Shown here: positions 52,228 through 61,935 of the stretch, piece after piece
Position numbering within the stretch: the first letter of the stretch is position 1
How the letters are laid out: the number at the start of each line of letters is the position of its first letter
Assembly (NCBI RefSeq): GCF_000691145.1
Contig: NZ_ASJC01000004.1
Location: 1 to 64,000 of the forward strand
Reading direction: 5' to 3'
DNA from: Bacillus altitudinis 41KF2b
GTDB taxonomy: Bacteria > Bacillota > Bacilli > Bacillales > Bacillaceae
DNA length: 64,000 nt
The notes under the pieces: generated by a model
Databases searched by the model: none
What the model was told of the DNA's origin: nothing
The model's input: only the letters and a program-made list of their open reading frames with translations
Program-made: the position numbers and the translations under genes

Positions 52228-53181
52228 ATGAAACCACTTACTTCAAATGGACGATTTGACAACATCATGCAAAAGCTTGGGCCATTCTTAGGACTCATCA
52301 TCCTTGTTGCCATTGTTTCTATTTTAAATCCGGCCTTTTTAGAACCATTAAACATTTTAAACTTACTCAGACAGATCTCCATTAACGCCCTCATTGCCTT
52401 TGGCATGACGTTTGTTATTTTAACCGGAGGAATTGATTTGTCTGTCGGTGCCATTCTAGCGCTGTCTAGTGCTCTGACTGCCGGCTTTATTGTATCTGGT
52501 TTGGACCCAATTCTTGCCATCATCGTTGGATGTATCATCGGTGCCATCCTTGGAATGATCAACGGTCTTTTAATCACAAAAGGAAAAATGGCTCCTTTTA
52601 TCGCAACACTTGCGACGATGACGATTTTCAGAGGATTGACGCTTGTTTATACAGACGGAAATCCAATTACAGGGCTTGGCTCTAACTATGCATTTCAGCT
52701 ATTTGGCCGTGGATATTTCTTAGGAATTCCTGTTCCAGCGATCACCATGCTTCTCACCTTTATCGTACTTTGGGTCTTGCTTCATAAAACACCTTTTGGC
52801 AGAAGAACGTATGCCATTGGCGGAAATGAAAAAGCAGCCCTCATCTCAGGCATTAAAGTACCACGCGTCAAAATCATGATTTACTCATTAGCCGGCTTTA
52901 TGTCTGCTTTAGCAGGTGCGATCTTAACATCTCGTCTCAACTCAGCCCAGCCAACAGCTGGTACGTCGTATGAACTTGATGCAATTGCTGCCGTTGTACT
53001 TGGCGGGACAAGCCTATCCGGCGGAAGAGGACGAATTGTCGGCACACTCATCGGGGTGCTCATTATTGGTGTCTTGAACAATGGTATGAACTTACTTGGT
53101 GTTTCATCATTTTATCAATCTGTTGTGAAAGGGATTGTCATCTTGATTGCAGTCCTACTCGACAGAAAGAAATCTGCTTAA
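52228..53181 (+). CDS. rbsC: Ribose ABC transporter permease
   Basis: Membrane channel of the ribose importer (CUT2 family). The 317-residue protein has eight to ten hydrophobic segments and the family signature ALIAFGMTFVILTGGIDLSVGAILALSSAL, then GMINGLLITKGKMAPFIATLATMTIFRGLT and YAIGGNEKAALISGIKV. It lies 1 bp after rbsA. Confidence 0.96.
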   Translation: MKPLTSNGRFDNIMQKLGPFLGLIILVAIVSILNPAFLEPLNILNLLRQISINALIAFGMTFVILTGGIDLSVGAILALSSALTAGFIVSGLDPILAIIVGCIIGAILGMINGLLITKGKMAPFIATLATMTIFRGLTLVYTDGNPITGLGSNYAFQLFGRGYFLGIPVPAITMLLTFIVLWVLLHKTPFGRRTYAIGGNEKAALISGIKVPRVKIMIYSLAGFMSALAGAILTSRLNSAQPTAGTSYELDAIAAVVLGGTSLSGGRGRIVGTLIGVLIIGVLNNGMNLLGVSSFYQSVVKGIVILIAVLLDRKKSA

Positions 53182-53194
53182 GGAGGCAGCTGCT

Positions 53195-54112
53195 ATGAAA
53201 AAATATGTAATCCTGATCGTGACTCTCTCATTATTCATGCTCTCTGCCTGCTCGCTTGAACCGCCAGAGTGGGCCAAATCAACAAAGGATGGCAAGAAAA
53301 AAGACATTAAAATCGGACTGTCGATCTCGACTTTAAATAACCCATTCTTCGTTTCTCTTAAAAACGGCGTGACAAAAGAAGCGAAAAAGCTTGGCATCGA
53401 AGTTGTCATTGCCGATGCACAAAATGATTCAGCGAAACAAACGAGTGATGTAGAAGATTTAATTCAACAAGGGGTTGATGCATTACTCATTAACCCAGCC
53501 GATTCCTCTGCCATATCAACGGCTGTCGAATCTGCGAATGCTTCAGACATACCGGTCATCACATTAGACCGCTCCGCAGAAAGCGGAAAGGTTGAAGCGC
53601 TCGTTGCTTCCGATAACATCAAAGGCGGCGAAATGGCCGCTAACTTTATCATCGACAAGGTTGGTAAAGGCGCAAAAGTGGCTGAACTAGAAGGTGTACC
53701 AGGTGCTTCTGCGACACGTGAACGAGGAAAAGGTTTCCATCAAATTGCAGACAAAAAGTTAGATGTCACAGCAAAACAAGCCGCTGACTTCGACCGGACA
53801 AAAGGGCTCAACGTGATGGAAAACCTTCTTCAAGGAAACCCTGACATCAAAGCCGTTTTTGCCCACAATGATGAAATGGCGCTTGGCGCACTAGAGGCCA
53901 TCCAAAGCTCTGGAAAAGACATTCTTGTCGTCGGTTTCGACGGTAACGAAGATGCACTCAACTCGATCAAAGCAGGAAAACTATCTGCAACAGTCGCGCA
54001 GCAGCCAGAGCTGATCGGTCAACTGGCAGTCGGCGCTGCTGACGATGTATTAAAAGGCAAAAAGGTAGAAAAAAATATCGCCGCACCATTGAAACTAGAA
54101 CAAAAGAAATAA
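53195..54112 (+). CDS. rbsB: Ribose-binding lipoprotein
   Basis: Extracellular receptor of the ribose importer. The 305-residue precursor has a lipoprotein signal (LSLFMLSAC lipobox) and the periplasmic-binding-protein fold (IKIGLSISTLNNPFFVSLKNGV, LLINPADSSAI, VITLDRSAESG, AVFAHNDEMALGALEAI, VVGFDGNEDALNSIKAGK). The frame opens at 53147 inside rbsC, but the ATG at 53195 follows AAGGAGG and starts the signal peptide. A terminator follows. Confidence 0.95.
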   Translation: MKKYVILIVTLSLFMLSACSLEPPEWAKSTKDGKKKDIKIGLSISTLNNPFFVSLKNGVTKEAKKLGIEVVIADAQNDSAKQTSDVEDLIQQGVDALLINPADSSAISTAVESANASDIPVITLDRSAESGKVEALVASDNIKGGEMAANFIIDKVGKGAKVAELEGVPGASATRERGKGFHQIADKKLDVTAKQAADFDRTKGLNVMENLLQGNPDIKAVFAHNDEMALGALEAIQSSGKDILVVGFDGNEDALNSIKAGKLSATVAQQPELIGQLAVGAADDVLKGKKVEKNIAAPLKLEQKK

Positions 54113-54117
54113 ACACT

Positions 54118-54144
54118 AAACCCCCGATAGCCTCGGGGGTTTTA
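54118..54144 (+). terminator. Terminator of the rbs operon
   Basis: CCCCCGA (54121-54127) pairs with TCGGGGG (54133-54139), then TTTT. Confidence 0.88.
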
Positions 54145-54148
54145 GATG

Positions 54149-54766
54149 TTATTCCGGTCTCTTCAGTACAAATGGCGTGCCTAAATGGGCATAATCATTA
54201 CCTGCTAGGCGCGCGACTGGCTTTAATTCATTCGTAAAAATATATCCTTTTTCCGCATCATAGACAGACTCATCTAAATGCGCACACACCACCCGGCCAA
54301 TGATATGATCGACTGTGACCTCCCCTTCATCATTTTGAAAGGTCAGATGTCTTTCCAGCTGACATTCAAAGCGAATGCGTGCTTCCTTGATTCCTGGCAC
54401 TGACACCACGCTGCTCTTCACTTGATGAAGACCGGTACGAGTCAGCTCACTCTCTTCCTCTGGCAAAGTAGCAGCTGTTTCATTAATATCTTCAATCATC
54501 GCTTCATCACTCACATGGACAACAAATTCTTCCCTGTCGATGATATGTTTTGCTGTATCTTTCATCTCTCCTTGACGACGTCCAATAGAAACAGCGATCA
54601 GCGGAGGATGACCGCTGATGACATTAAAGAAACTAAATGGTGCAGCATTGACGACTTCTTCTTTAGAAAGGCTTGTAATAAATGCAATGGGTCTTGGAAC
54701 GACGGAACCAGATAATACTTTATATGCTTCTTTTCGTGACAACTGATCCATTTGTAATGTAATCAC
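54149..54766 (-). CDS. ywrF: Flavin reductase-like FMN-binding protein
   Basis: A protein of about 205 residues with the flavin-reductase split-barrel signature: YKVLSGSVVPRPIAFITSLSKEEVVNAAPFSFFNVISGHPPLIAVSIGRR-type N-terminal half, and HIIGRVVCAHLDESVY later. These proteins bind FMN and often reduce flavin or act in aromatic metabolism; no partner is nearby. The frame opens at 54802. An AGGAGG lies 10 bases before the GTG at 54766, which I use, but the ATG codons at 54802, 54775 and 54748 remain possible. Synteny with rbs and als suggests ywrF. Confidence 0.82.
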   Translation of the reverse strand: MITLQMDQLSRKEAYKVLSGSVVPRPIAFITSLSKEEVVNAAPFSFFNVISGHPPLIAVSIGRRQGEMKDTAKHIIDREEFVVHVSDEAMIEDINETAATLPEEESELTRTGLHQVKSSVVSVPGIKEARIRFECQLERHLTFQNDEGEVTVDHIIGRVVCAHLDESVYDAEKGYIFTNELKPVARLAGNDYAHLGTPFVLKRPE

Positions 54767-54825
54767 TTCAGACATGCCTCCTCTTGTATGTAACGACATC
54801 ATACCATACCCCGTTCTCTCTTCCC

Positions 54826-55713
54826 TTATTCCGGCTCAGCGCGATGGAGAATATGATGGACAAGATGAAACAATGCCGGATTATGATTTTCTCGTCTATA
54901 AGAAATGGTCCATTCCGCGAGTAGCTGCTCACCTTCAATTGACCGATACACCACATCTAAATTAAATAAACGCCGGGCCGATGTTGGAATGATAGCAATT
55001 CCGATTCCCGCTGTGACAAGCCCAATGACCATTTGATATTCTGCTGCTTCCTGCACGATATTAGGTGAAAATCCATACTTTTCACAAAGTAGGACAAAAT
55101 ACTGATAAAGGGACGGCCATGATTCCTTTGATAAAGAAATAATCGGCTCATCACGAATATCTTCAATCGTGACCGCTTCTTTTTCCGCCAGCGGATGGTT
55201 TTTCGGAATCGCAAAAATACATTCACTTTGCTTCATTAAACGACTGACCAATTCTTCTTGCGGTGATGTAGGATGCAAAAAACCAATATCAATCTCACCA
55301 TTCAAAAGCGCCTCAAGCTGCTGCGGGACAGAGAGCTGTTGCAGCTCAATACTGACAGAGGGGTACAGCTCTCTGAATTCACGGACAACTGGCGGCAGAA
55401 TATCATATGTCGCTGTACCAACGAAACCGATGATAATCTTCCCAAGCTCCCCTCTTGCCGTATGCCGGGCATGATCAACGGCTTTATCAAGCTGATGCAG
55501 CACCCCCCGGACCTCATGTAAAAAAACCTTTCCAGCAGCTGTTAACTCCACCACCCGTTTAGACCGGTGAAACAAAGGAAATCCCAATTCTTCCTCAAAC
55601 TGCTTAATTTGCTGACTAAGTGGAGGCTGTGTCATGTTCAATCGTGCGGCCGCTCTACCGAAATGCAGCTCCTCCGCGACTGTGACAAAATACTGCAAAT
55701 GTCTCAGTTCCAT
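54826..55713 (-). CDS. alsR: LysR-type activator of the acetoin genes
   Basis: AlsR activates alsSD in response to acetate and low pH. The 295-residue LysR protein starts with MELRHLQYFVTVAEELHFGRAAARLNMTQ-type winged helix-turn-helix, followed by a co-inducer domain (IIIGFVGTATYDILPPVVREFRELYP, VTAGIGIAIIPTSARRLFNLDVVYR). The frame opens at 55767; the ATG at 55713 matches the family start. It is divergent from alsS with a 150-bp intergenic region. Confidence 0.93.
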   Translation of the reverse strand: MELRHLQYFVTVAEELHFGRAAARLNMTQPPLSQQIKQFEEELGFPLFHRSKRVVELTAAGKVFLHEVRGVLHQLDKAVDHARHTARGELGKIIIGFVGTATYDILPPVVREFRELYPSVSIELQQLSVPQQLEALLNGEIDIGFLHPTSPQEELVSRLMKQSECIFAIPKNHPLAEKEAVTIEDIRDEPIISLSKESWPSLYQYFVLLCEKYGFSPNIVQEAAEYQMVIGLVTAGIGIAIIPTSARRLFNLDVVYRSIEGEQLLAEWTISYRRENHNPALFHLVHHILHRAEPE

Positions 55714-55770
55714 CCTTTCACTCCTCAAACACTTATTCGTGAAACATATTAAAACTACGTTAAACATATA

Positions 55771-55800
55771 TTGGAAAATTTATTTTGTGAAATGTATAGT
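55771..55800 (+). promoter_or_regulatory. Putative promoter of alsSD
   Basis: TTGGAA (55771-55776), 18-bp spacer, TATAGT (55795-55800); it would start transcription just before the palindrome at 55811. Confidence 0.4.
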
Positions 55801-55810
55801 AAATCATATC

Positions 55811-55828
55811 ATGAAAATATATTTTCAT
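55811..55828. promoter_or_regulatory. Perfect 18-bp palindrome in the alsS leader
   Basis: ATGAAAATATATTTTCAT is a perfect palindrome just after the likely start site of alsSD. It could be an operator for AlsR or another regulator, or a leader hairpin. Its identity is not known to me. Confidence 0.5.
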
Positions 55829-55863
55829 AAAAAATTTTACTTGCCGAAAGGAGTGCGGGGTAT

Positions 55864-57564
55864 ATGAATTCTCAAACACAACCCCTAACAAAACGAGGAG
55901 CAGAGTTGATTGTCGATACGCTCATTGCCCAAGGTGTGACCCATGTTTTTGCGATTCCAGGTGCAAAAATTGATGCAGTATTTGATGTATTAAAAGACAG
56001 AGGTCCAGAGCTTGTGCTATGCAGACACGAACAAAATGCGGCATTCATGGCAGCAGCTGTCGGTCGTTTAACTGGCAAACCAGGCGTTTGTCTCGTCACA
56101 TCAGGTCCTGGCGCATCCAATTTAGCGACAGGTCTATTAACAGCCAATACAGAAGGTGACCCTGTTGTTGCAATCGCTGGAAACGTCATCCGTGCGGATC
56201 GACTCAAACGAACACATCAATCACTCGACAATGCGGCATTATTCAAACCAGTGACAAAATATAGCGTTGAAGTACAAGACGTAAACAATATACCAGAAGC
56301 ATTAACAAATGCTTTTCGCGCGGCACAAAGAGGTCAAGCTGGAGCAGCATTTATCAGCTTTCCACAAGATGTCGTGACCGAACACACCACACAAACACCA
56401 GTGTCTGCTCACCCTTCTCCAGAACTAGGTCCTGCACCGGATGCTCTCATCAGTTCGGCCATCGCCAAAATTCAAAATGCGCACTTACCTGTTGCAATTG
56501 TGGGAATGAAAGCTAGCCGTCCAGCTGCGGCAAATGCGACAAGAACATTATTAAAAACACTTGGTATCCCATTTGTCGAAACGTACCAAGGAGCCGGCGT
56601 TCTCTCAAGAGAGCTTGAGCCTCAATATGTGGGCAGAATCGGCTTATTCCGTAATCAGCCAGGGGACCTTCTCATTGAGAAAGCGGATGTGATTTTAACT
56701 ATTGGATTTGATCCAATCGAATACGATCCGAAGCATTGGAATTTGAAACCGCAGCAGCGTCAAATCATTCATGTGGATGACATGCAGGCAGATATTGACC
56801 ATTTCTATGAACCGACGCTTGAGCTTGTGGGCAATATATCTGAAACGGTGCAACATCTAGCCCACGACAGCGTTCCACTTTCATTATGCAAAAAGAACAT
56901 AGATCTGGTCACAGAATTACAAGAGCTGTTAAGTGATATCGAAAAAGCACCAGAAAGAGAAAGTCATTTATCACACCCGCTGGATGTCATTCATACGTTG
57001 AGACGTATCATCCCAGATGACACGAAAGTGACATGTGATATCGGATCTCATGCCATTTGGATCTCTCGCCACTTCCGTGTTTATGAACCGAACACGTTCC
57101 TAGTGAGTAACGGAATGCAAACACTTGGCGTGGCTTTACCATGGGCAATTGCAGCCTCCATATTGAATCCAGATGAAAAGATCATTTCAGTCTCAGGTGA
57201 TGGCGGTTTTCTCTTCTCCGCCATGGAATTAGAAACAGCCGTGCGCATGAAAACAAATCTCGTTCATCTCGTTTGGAACGACAGCACATACGATATGGTG
57301 GCATTCCAGCAGGAAATGAAGTATGACCGTACGTCTTGTGTTGAGTTCGGTCAGATCGACTTAGTGAAATATGCAGAAAGCTTTGGAGCAACTGGATTAC
57401 GTGTCAACTCACCTGAAGAGCTTTCAACTGTCCTTCAAAAGGGTATAAACATAGAAGGACCCGTTATTATTGATATTCCGATAGACTATCAAGACAACCC
57501 AGACCTCGCCAGTCAAAAATGGCCAGAAGTCTTTCGTGAAAAACACACAACGAACGTCAGATAA
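55864..57564 (+). CDS. alsS: Acetolactate synthase (catabolic)
   Basis: AlsS condenses two pyruvate to acetolactate in overflow metabolism. The 566-residue thiamine-diphosphate enzyme has the catalytic Glu in [27 protein letters not shown] and the ThDP-binding [30 protein letters not shown]. It lacks the FAD-dependent biosynthetic regulatory partner and matches catabolic AlsS. The ATG follows GAAAGGAG. alsD follows after 35 bp without a terminator. Confidence 0.96.
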   Translation: MNSQTQPLTKRGAELIVDTLIAQGVTHVFAIPGAKIDAVFDVLKDRGPELVLCRHEQNAAFMAAAVGRLTGKPGVCLVTSGPGASNLATGLLTANTEGDPVVAIAGNVIRADRLKRTHQSLDNAALFKPVTKYSVEVQDVNNIPEALTNAFRAAQRGQAGAAFISFPQDVVTEHTTQTPVSAHPSPELGPAPDALISSAIAKIQNAHLPVAIVGMKASRPAAANATRTLLKTLGIPFVETYQGAGVLSRELEPQYVGRIGLFRNQPGDLLIEKADVILTIGFDPIEYDPKHWNLKPQQRQIIHVDDMQADIDHFYEPTLELVGNISETVQHLAHDSVPLSLCKKNIDLVTELQELLSDIEKAPERESHLSHPLDVIHTLRRIIPDDTKVTCDIGSHAIWISRHFRVYEPNTFLVSNGMQTLGVALPWAIAASILNPDEKIISVSGDGGFLFSAMELETAVRMKTNLVHLVWNDSTYDMVAFQQEMKYDRTSCVEFGQIDLVKYAESFGATGLRVNSPEELSTVLQKGINIEGPVIIDIPIDYQDNPDLASQKWPEVFREKHTTNVR

Positions 57565-57599
57565 GACTTCGATACATTACGTTAAAGGAGTGAGCGGAT

Positions 57600-58370
57600 A
57601 TGGGTATGATGCACCCAATGAATCAACAAAACAACACAATACCGCAGGACAAAAAGCAAGAGGTCTATCAAGTATCAACCATGACCTCCTTGCTGGAAGC
57701 CGTATACGATGGAGATTTCTCCCTATCACATATTCCCGAGCACGGTGATTTTGGCATTGGCACATTCAATCAATTAGATGGGGAACTAATCGGCTTTGAT
57801 GGCGCTTTTTATCGACTGCGCTCTGATGGAACAGCCACACCAGTAACCGATCAAGATTATTCACCATTCTGCTCTCTAGCATTCTTTGAAACGGACATCG
57901 TTCATCGAATTGATGCACCGATGACGTCCAAAGAGCTAGAGGAAGAAATCGACCGAATCTTACCGAGCAAAAATGTCTTTTATGCGATCCGCATCGATGG
58001 GTCATTCAAAAAGGTTCAAACCCGTACGGTTGAAAAACAGGAAAAACCTTACGTTCCGATGGTAGAAGCAGTTAAGTCACAGCCTATTTTCGATTTCGAA
58101 AATATTCGCGGGACAATCGCAGGATTCCGAACACCGCAGTACGCACATGGCATTGCGGTAAGCGGATATCATCTCCACTTTATTGATGATGATCGCAGTG
58201 TCGGCGGGCACGTATTTGATTACACTGTGGATCAAGTGACCATCCGAATTTCCCAAAAGCGTCACATGAATTTACACCTTCCAAATACGCAGGAGTTCTT
58301 CCAAGCAGACATTGATCGTGCTGACCTTGCACAACAAATTGCCAGTGCGGAAAGCAGCCCAGAAAAATAA
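57600..58370 (+). CDS. alsD: Alpha-acetolactate decarboxylase
   Basis: AlsD decarboxylates acetolactate to acetoin. The 256-residue protein shows YQVSTMTSLLEAVYDGDFSLSHIPEHGDFGIGTFNQLDGE-like N-terminal stretches and the metal-site region RGTIAGFRTPQYAHGIAVSGYHLHFIDDDRSVGGHVFDY, with three His ligands. The ATG follows AAAGGAG. It is the second gene of alsSD, ending at a hairpin. Confidence 0.96.
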   Translation: MGMMHPMNQQNNTIPQDKKQEVYQVSTMTSLLEAVYDGDFSLSHIPEHGDFGIGTFNQLDGELIGFDGAFYRLRSDGTATPVTDQDYSPFCSLAFFETDIVHRIDAPMTSKELEEEIDRILPSKNVFYAIRIDGSFKKVQTRTVEKQEKPYVPMVEAVKSQPIFDFENIRGTIAGFRTPQYAHGIAVSGYHLHFIDDDRSVGGHVFDYTVDQVTIRISQKRHMNLHLPNTQEFFQADIDRADLAQQIASAESSPEK

Positions 58371-58375
58371 AATGA

Positions 58376-58408
58376 ACACACCTCGGTGATGCCGGGGTGT
58401 TTTTTTAT
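58376..58408 (+). terminator. Terminator of alsSD
   Basis: ACACCTCGG and CCGGGGTGT arms with a short loop, then seven T. Confidence 0.85.
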
Positions 58409-58523
58409 GCAAAAAGATATGTTATCTTCTTTTATTATTTCATTTCGTTACTCAATTAAAAATCAAACATTCTATCCGTAATAAAATATGATAGAATATC
58501 AACAGAAGAAAGGTGGTTATACG

Positions 58524-59000
58524 ATGGCACATGAATATCGCATTCCAAACTTAACATTAGATGAAAGAGATAAACAAATTCTTTCCTTATTACACGAGGA
58601 CGGGCGTATGTCCTATACGGATCTAGGGAAACAAGTCGGCCTTTCCCGTGTTGCTGTACAAGCCCGTATTCAGCAGCTCATTGAAGCAGGTGTCATTGAA
58701 CGATTCACCGCTGTCATTAATCCAGCAAAGATCGGCATTCATGTCTCTGTCTTTTTTAACGTAGAGGTTGAGCCGAAATGTTTAGAAACAGTCGCCCTTC
58801 AGCTTGAGCAGGAAACAGCCGTCACAAGCCTTTATCATATGACAGGACCAAGCAAGCTGCATATGCATGGCATTTTTCAAAATGAACAGGAAATGGAGAC
58901 GTTCCTGACAAAGAAGCTGTACCCACTTGAAGGCGTCGTCAGTGTTGACTGTCAAATGCTCATTAAACGATACAAAAGCCGAATGGGCATGAAATTGTAG
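58524..59000 (+). CDS. ywrC: Lrp/AsnC family regulator of the chromate transporter genes
   Basis: A 158-residue Lrp/AsnC-type regulator. The N-terminal helix-turn-helix is [40 protein letters not shown], followed by the RAM ligand/oligomer domain ([20 protein letters not shown] to [15 protein letters not shown]). The frame opens at 58488, but the ATG at 58524 has GAAAGGTGG upstream and gives the B. subtilis length. I recall YwrC (ChrS) as the chromate-responsive repressor of ywrBA, and here too it leads those genes. Confidence 0.92.
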   Translation: MAHEYRIPNLTLDERDKQILSLLHEDGRMSYTDLGKQVGLSRVAVQARIQQLIEAGVIERFTAVINPAKIGIHVSVFFNVEVEPKCLETVALQLEQETAVTSLYHMTGPSKLHMHGIFQNEQEMETFLTKKLYPLEGVVSVDCQMLIKRYKSRMGMKL

Positions 59001-59016
59001 ATAGGAGTTGAACCAC

Positions 59017-59598
59017 TTGCAATCATATCTTGAACTCATGATCGCCATGGTGCGAACCGGTATTCTGGGATTTGGCGGAGGACCTTCTGTGATCCCGCTC
59101 ATTCGCCATGAAGCGGTCGTCAAATACAAATGGATCAATGATGACGAATTTGGAGAAACACTCGCCATCGCCAACGCATTACCTGGACCGATTGCTACGA
59201 AAATGTCGGCATACCTCGGCTATCGATTAAAAGGTGTATCTGGCGCCATTGTTGCAACAGCTGCACATATTTTACCGACATGTCTCGCTATGGTGGCACT
59301 TGTTACACTTGTCAGCGTCTTAAGCTCTTCAGTCATCATTCAAAATATGATCGGTGCTGTGACACCAGTGATTGCCGTTCTGTTAGGAATGATGGCATAT
59401 GAATTTGGACAAAAAGCGTTGAAGGGCTTCGGCATGATCTTCGGAATCGCCCTATTCCTTTTGGCATTTGTCGGTCTTCAAGTACTCTCGATTCATCCAG
59501 GAATCATTGTCATCATCTTTTTATGTTATGGTGCCTTTCATTTTAGACTGAAAGATCGCTGGACTCGAACAAATAAAGAGAAAGGAGTGTCTTCGTGA
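59017..59598 (+). CDS. ywrB: Chromate transporter, N-terminal half (short-chain CHR)
   Basis: One half of a two-gene CHR-family transporter that exports chromate. The 193-residue membrane protein has the CHR signature GILGFGGGPSVIPLIRHEAV near the N-terminus and ALPGPIATKMSAYLGYRLKG. The frame can start at a TTG at 59008, but that abuts the AGGAG; the TTG at 59017 has proper 9-bp spacing. The stop overlaps the ywrA start. Confidence 0.9.
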   Translation: MQSYLELMIAMVRTGILGFGGGPSVIPLIRHEAVVKYKWINDDEFGETLAIANALPGPIATKMSAYLGYRLKGVSGAIVATAAHILPTCLAMVALVTLVSVLSSSVIIQNMIGAVTPVIAVLLGMMAYEFGQKALKGFGMIFGIALFLLAFVGLQVLSIHPGIIVIIFLCYGAFHFRLKDRWTRTNKEKGVSS

Positions 59599-60131
59599 TG
59601 CTGATTCTCTTTTTATTCTGGGCATTCTTCTTATCCAATCTGTTAGGGTATGGCGGAGGACCTGCCTCCATTCCGCTCAATTATGAAGAAATCGTCAATC
59701 ATTTTCATTGGATGACAAACGAAGGATTCTCCAATATGCTCGCATTAGCCAACGCACTTCCAGGTCCAATCGCTACGAAAATTGCGGCTTATGTAGGCTA
59801 TGATGTCATGGGATGGCCAGGCTTTATCGTTGCACTACTTGCGACGGTCCTGCCGTCTGCTATTGGATTGATTTTATTGCTAAAACTCATTGATCGTTTT
59901 CGCCAATCTTCTGTCGTCAGAGGTATGACTCTATCTGTGCAGCCTGTCATTGCGATGATGATGCTTTTATTAACATGGGAAATTGGCGGAGATGCCGTGA
60001 AAGCCATTGGCTGGACGCAATCACTTGCCATTGCCGCCATTTCATTTTTCTTTATGACCAAATTCAAATTGCACCCTGCTTTTCTAATAGTGGCTGCATT
60101 TTTATATGGCGGATTCATTCTTCCGCATTAA
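59598..60131 (+). CDS. ywrA: Chromate transporter, C-terminal half (short-chain CHR)
   Basis: Partner of YwrB, the two together equalling a long CHR protein. This 177-residue membrane protein repeats the signature LLGYGGGPASIPLNYEEIV and ALPGPIATKIAAYVGYDVMG. The ATG at 59598 shares a base with the ywrB stop (TGATG) and follows AAAGGAG by 10 bp; a GTG one codon earlier (59595) is also possible. Confidence 0.9.
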   Translation: MLILFLFWAFFLSNLLGYGGGPASIPLNYEEIVNHFHWMTNEGFSNMLALANALPGPIATKIAAYVGYDVMGWPGFIVALLATVLPSAIGLILLLKLIDRFRQSSVVRGMTLSVQPVIAMMMLLLTWEIGGDAVKAIGWTQSLAIAAISFFFMTKFKLHPAFLIVAAFLYGGFILPH

Positions 60132-60133
60132 CG

Positions 60134-60168
60134 CAAAAACCGATAACACGTGAAGTTATCGGTTTTTC
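60134..60168. terminator. Bidirectional terminator between ywrA and ywqF
   Basis: AAAAACCGATAAC (60135-60147) and GTTATCGGTTTTT (60155-60167) are perfect arms, with A and T runs usable in both directions. Confidence 0.9.
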
Positions 60169-60171
60169 TCA

Positions 60172-61491
60172 TTACATATAAATAGGAGAGACAGGCCTGC
60201 GCCCAATAGAATGATACTCGACACCAGCTGCTTCTGCCGCTTCAAGCGTATGACAATTCCGGCCATCAAAAATGATCGGCTGCCTCATGAAATCTTTATA
60301 AGCTGAAAGTGGAAAGGACTGAATATCCGCCCACTCAGTTAATATACAGACAGCATCAGCATCCTTGATCGCCTCTTCAATCGTTTGAGCAAAAAGGACT
60401 TGATCAGGCAGTTCTTGAGCTGCATTGCGAGCGGCAGCAGGATCATAGGCTACGATCTCCGCTCCTAATTGATGGAGCTGATGAGCGATCGGGATTGACG
60501 GCGCCTCTCTCATGTCATCTGTATTCGGCTTAAAGGAAAGGCCAAGAAGAGCCATTCTCTTCCCTTCCAAGTTTTCTCCCATCCGCTCCTTCACACTTCG
60601 AATAAAACTTGCTCGCTGCTCATTGTTGACTTTGATGACAGCCTTCAATAGCTCAAAATCATGGGACACATGCCCTGCAATTTGGACAAGGGCATTTGTA
60701 TCCTTCGGAAAACAGGAACCTCCGTAACCAATGCCTGCCCTAAGAAACGAAGCACCAATCCGCTGATCGAGTCCCATCCCCTCTGCAACTCTCTCAACAT
60801 CAGCTCCCGTTTTTCCACAAATCGAAGCAATTTCATTCATAAAGCTGATTTTTGTGGCAAGAAATGCATTTGATGCGTATTTGATCATCTCTGCGCTTTT
60901 CCGATCTGTTCTCACGAATGGAATGTGGAAATCCGCATACATAGACTCTAGCTGATCTAATCCGTTCTTTGTTTCGGCTCCAATCACCAGCCGATCCGCT
61001 CGCAGCGTATCTGAGATGGCAGACCCTTCTCGTAAAAATTCTGGATTCGATGCGATAGATAATGGCTCCTTACGACCTAACACGTGATGAATCAAATGAT
61101 CAATTTGATCGCCCGTTCCGACAGGCACTGTACTTTTCACGACAAGCACTGCGCCTGGCTTTGCTTGTAAGCCCATCTCCTTTGCCGCTTGAAAGACATA
61201 CTGCAAATCTGCTTGACCGTCTGCCTGCTGCGGGGTACCGACAGCAATCATTAACACGTCAGCCTGCGAATAGGCTGACGCTCCATTCATATGAAAACGA
61301 ATGCGTCCTTGCTCCATATTCCGTTTGAGCAGTTCTTTTAATCCCGGCTCGTACATCGGAGGATTCCCTTGCTTCAGCTGCAAGACCTTCCGCCGGTCAA
61401 TATCCATACATGTCACATCATGTCCCGCCTCTGCTAAACACACCCCTGTGACAAGCCCTACATACCCACAGCCTGCAATCGCAACCTTCAT
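60172..61491 (-). CDS. ywqF: UDP-glucose 6-dehydrogenase
   Basis: Oxidises UDP-glucose to UDP-glucuronate with NAD, for teichuronic acid or other acidic polymers. The 439-residue protein has the N-terminal NAD fold MKVAIAGCGYVGLVTGVCLAEAG, VAVGTPQQADGQAD, VKSTVPVGTG, the catalytic Cys in GIGYGGSCFPKDTNAL and the C-terminal GLSFKPNTDDMREAPS. It stands alone here, whereas in B. subtilis ywqF follows the tyrosine-kinase genes ywqCDE; those are absent. TuaD is the paralogue, and the symbol rests on synteny with ywqB. Confidence 0.93.
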   Translation of the reverse strand: MKVAIAGCGYVGLVTGVCLAEAGHDVTCMDIDRRKVLQLKQGNPPMYEPGLKELLKRNMEQGRIRFHMNGASAYSQADVLMIAVGTPQQADGQADLQYVFQAAKEMGLQAKPGAVLVVKSTVPVGTGDQIDHLIHHVLGRKEPLSIASNPEFLREGSAISDTLRADRLVIGAETKNGLDQLESMYADFHIPFVRTDRKSAEMIKYASNAFLATKISFMNEIASICGKTGADVERVAEGMGLDQRIGASFLRAGIGYGGSCFPKDTNALVQIAGHVSHDFELLKAVIKVNNEQRASFIRSVKERMGENLEGKRMALLGLSFKPNTDDMREAPSIPIAHQLHQLGAEIVAYDPAAARNAAQELPDQVLFAQTIEEAIKDADAVCILTEWADIQSFPLSAYKDFMRQPIIFDGRNCHTLEAAEAAGVEYHSIGRRPVSPIYM

Positions 61492-61570
61492 GACACATCA
61501 GCTCCCCATACTCCTTATGCTTGTAATGTCATCGTATGCCGGGGATTTTCGTTCCATTCATAAAAGCATA

Positions 61571-61602
61571 CAAAAACCCCCTGCTGAGAGAGCAGGGGGT
61601 TA
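61571..61602 (-). terminator. Terminator after the 47-residue ORF
   Basis: CCCCCTGCT and AGCAGGGGG arms with a 5-base loop; on the minus strand TTTTTG follows. Confidence 0.85.
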
Positions 61603-61605
61603 CTT

Positions 61606-61749
61606 TTATGAAACAAGGCCATTTCGAATATGAGCAATCAGATTTTCAAGCATTTCTTTTGTTGTGACATCATTGGAATTTTCACCAATATCATGAGCGT
61701 ACATCAAAATCTTTAAAAACTCTTCTTGATTTAAACCCTTATTATCCAT
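61606..61749 (-). CDS. Small hypothetical protein (47 residues)
   Basis: A short gene between ywqF and ywqB, with a good ribosome site (GAAAGGAT, 7-8 bp from ATG) and a strong terminator right after its stop. This supports expression. The product starts MDNKGLNQEEFLKILMYAHD and is predicted helical and acidic, with no signal peptide or membrane segment. I do not recognise it. The size and helical pattern would suit a small regulator or anti-factor, but that is a guess. Confidence 0.7.
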   Translation of the reverse strand: MDNKGLNQEEFLKILMYAHDIGENSNDVTTKEMLENLIAHIRNGLVS

Positions 61750-61935
61750 GTCTGTATCCTTTCGATTCCACTAATTTCATTATTATATGCTGTATGGTTG
61801 GTTTATGCAATACTCTAATACATCATTCGACAGCTTTTGAAATTTATGACCATTTTCATGAAAAACTTTTTTATAAATCACCATTGAGCTATAATAAAAG
61901 AATTGGAATCTTTTACTTGGTTAGGAGCGGATCAA

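Noticed and set aside
52206..52577. A 123-codon frame opposite rbsC
   Set aside because: Antisense shadow; Met/Pro/Ile-rich pattern typical of reverse-strand reading of a permease gene.
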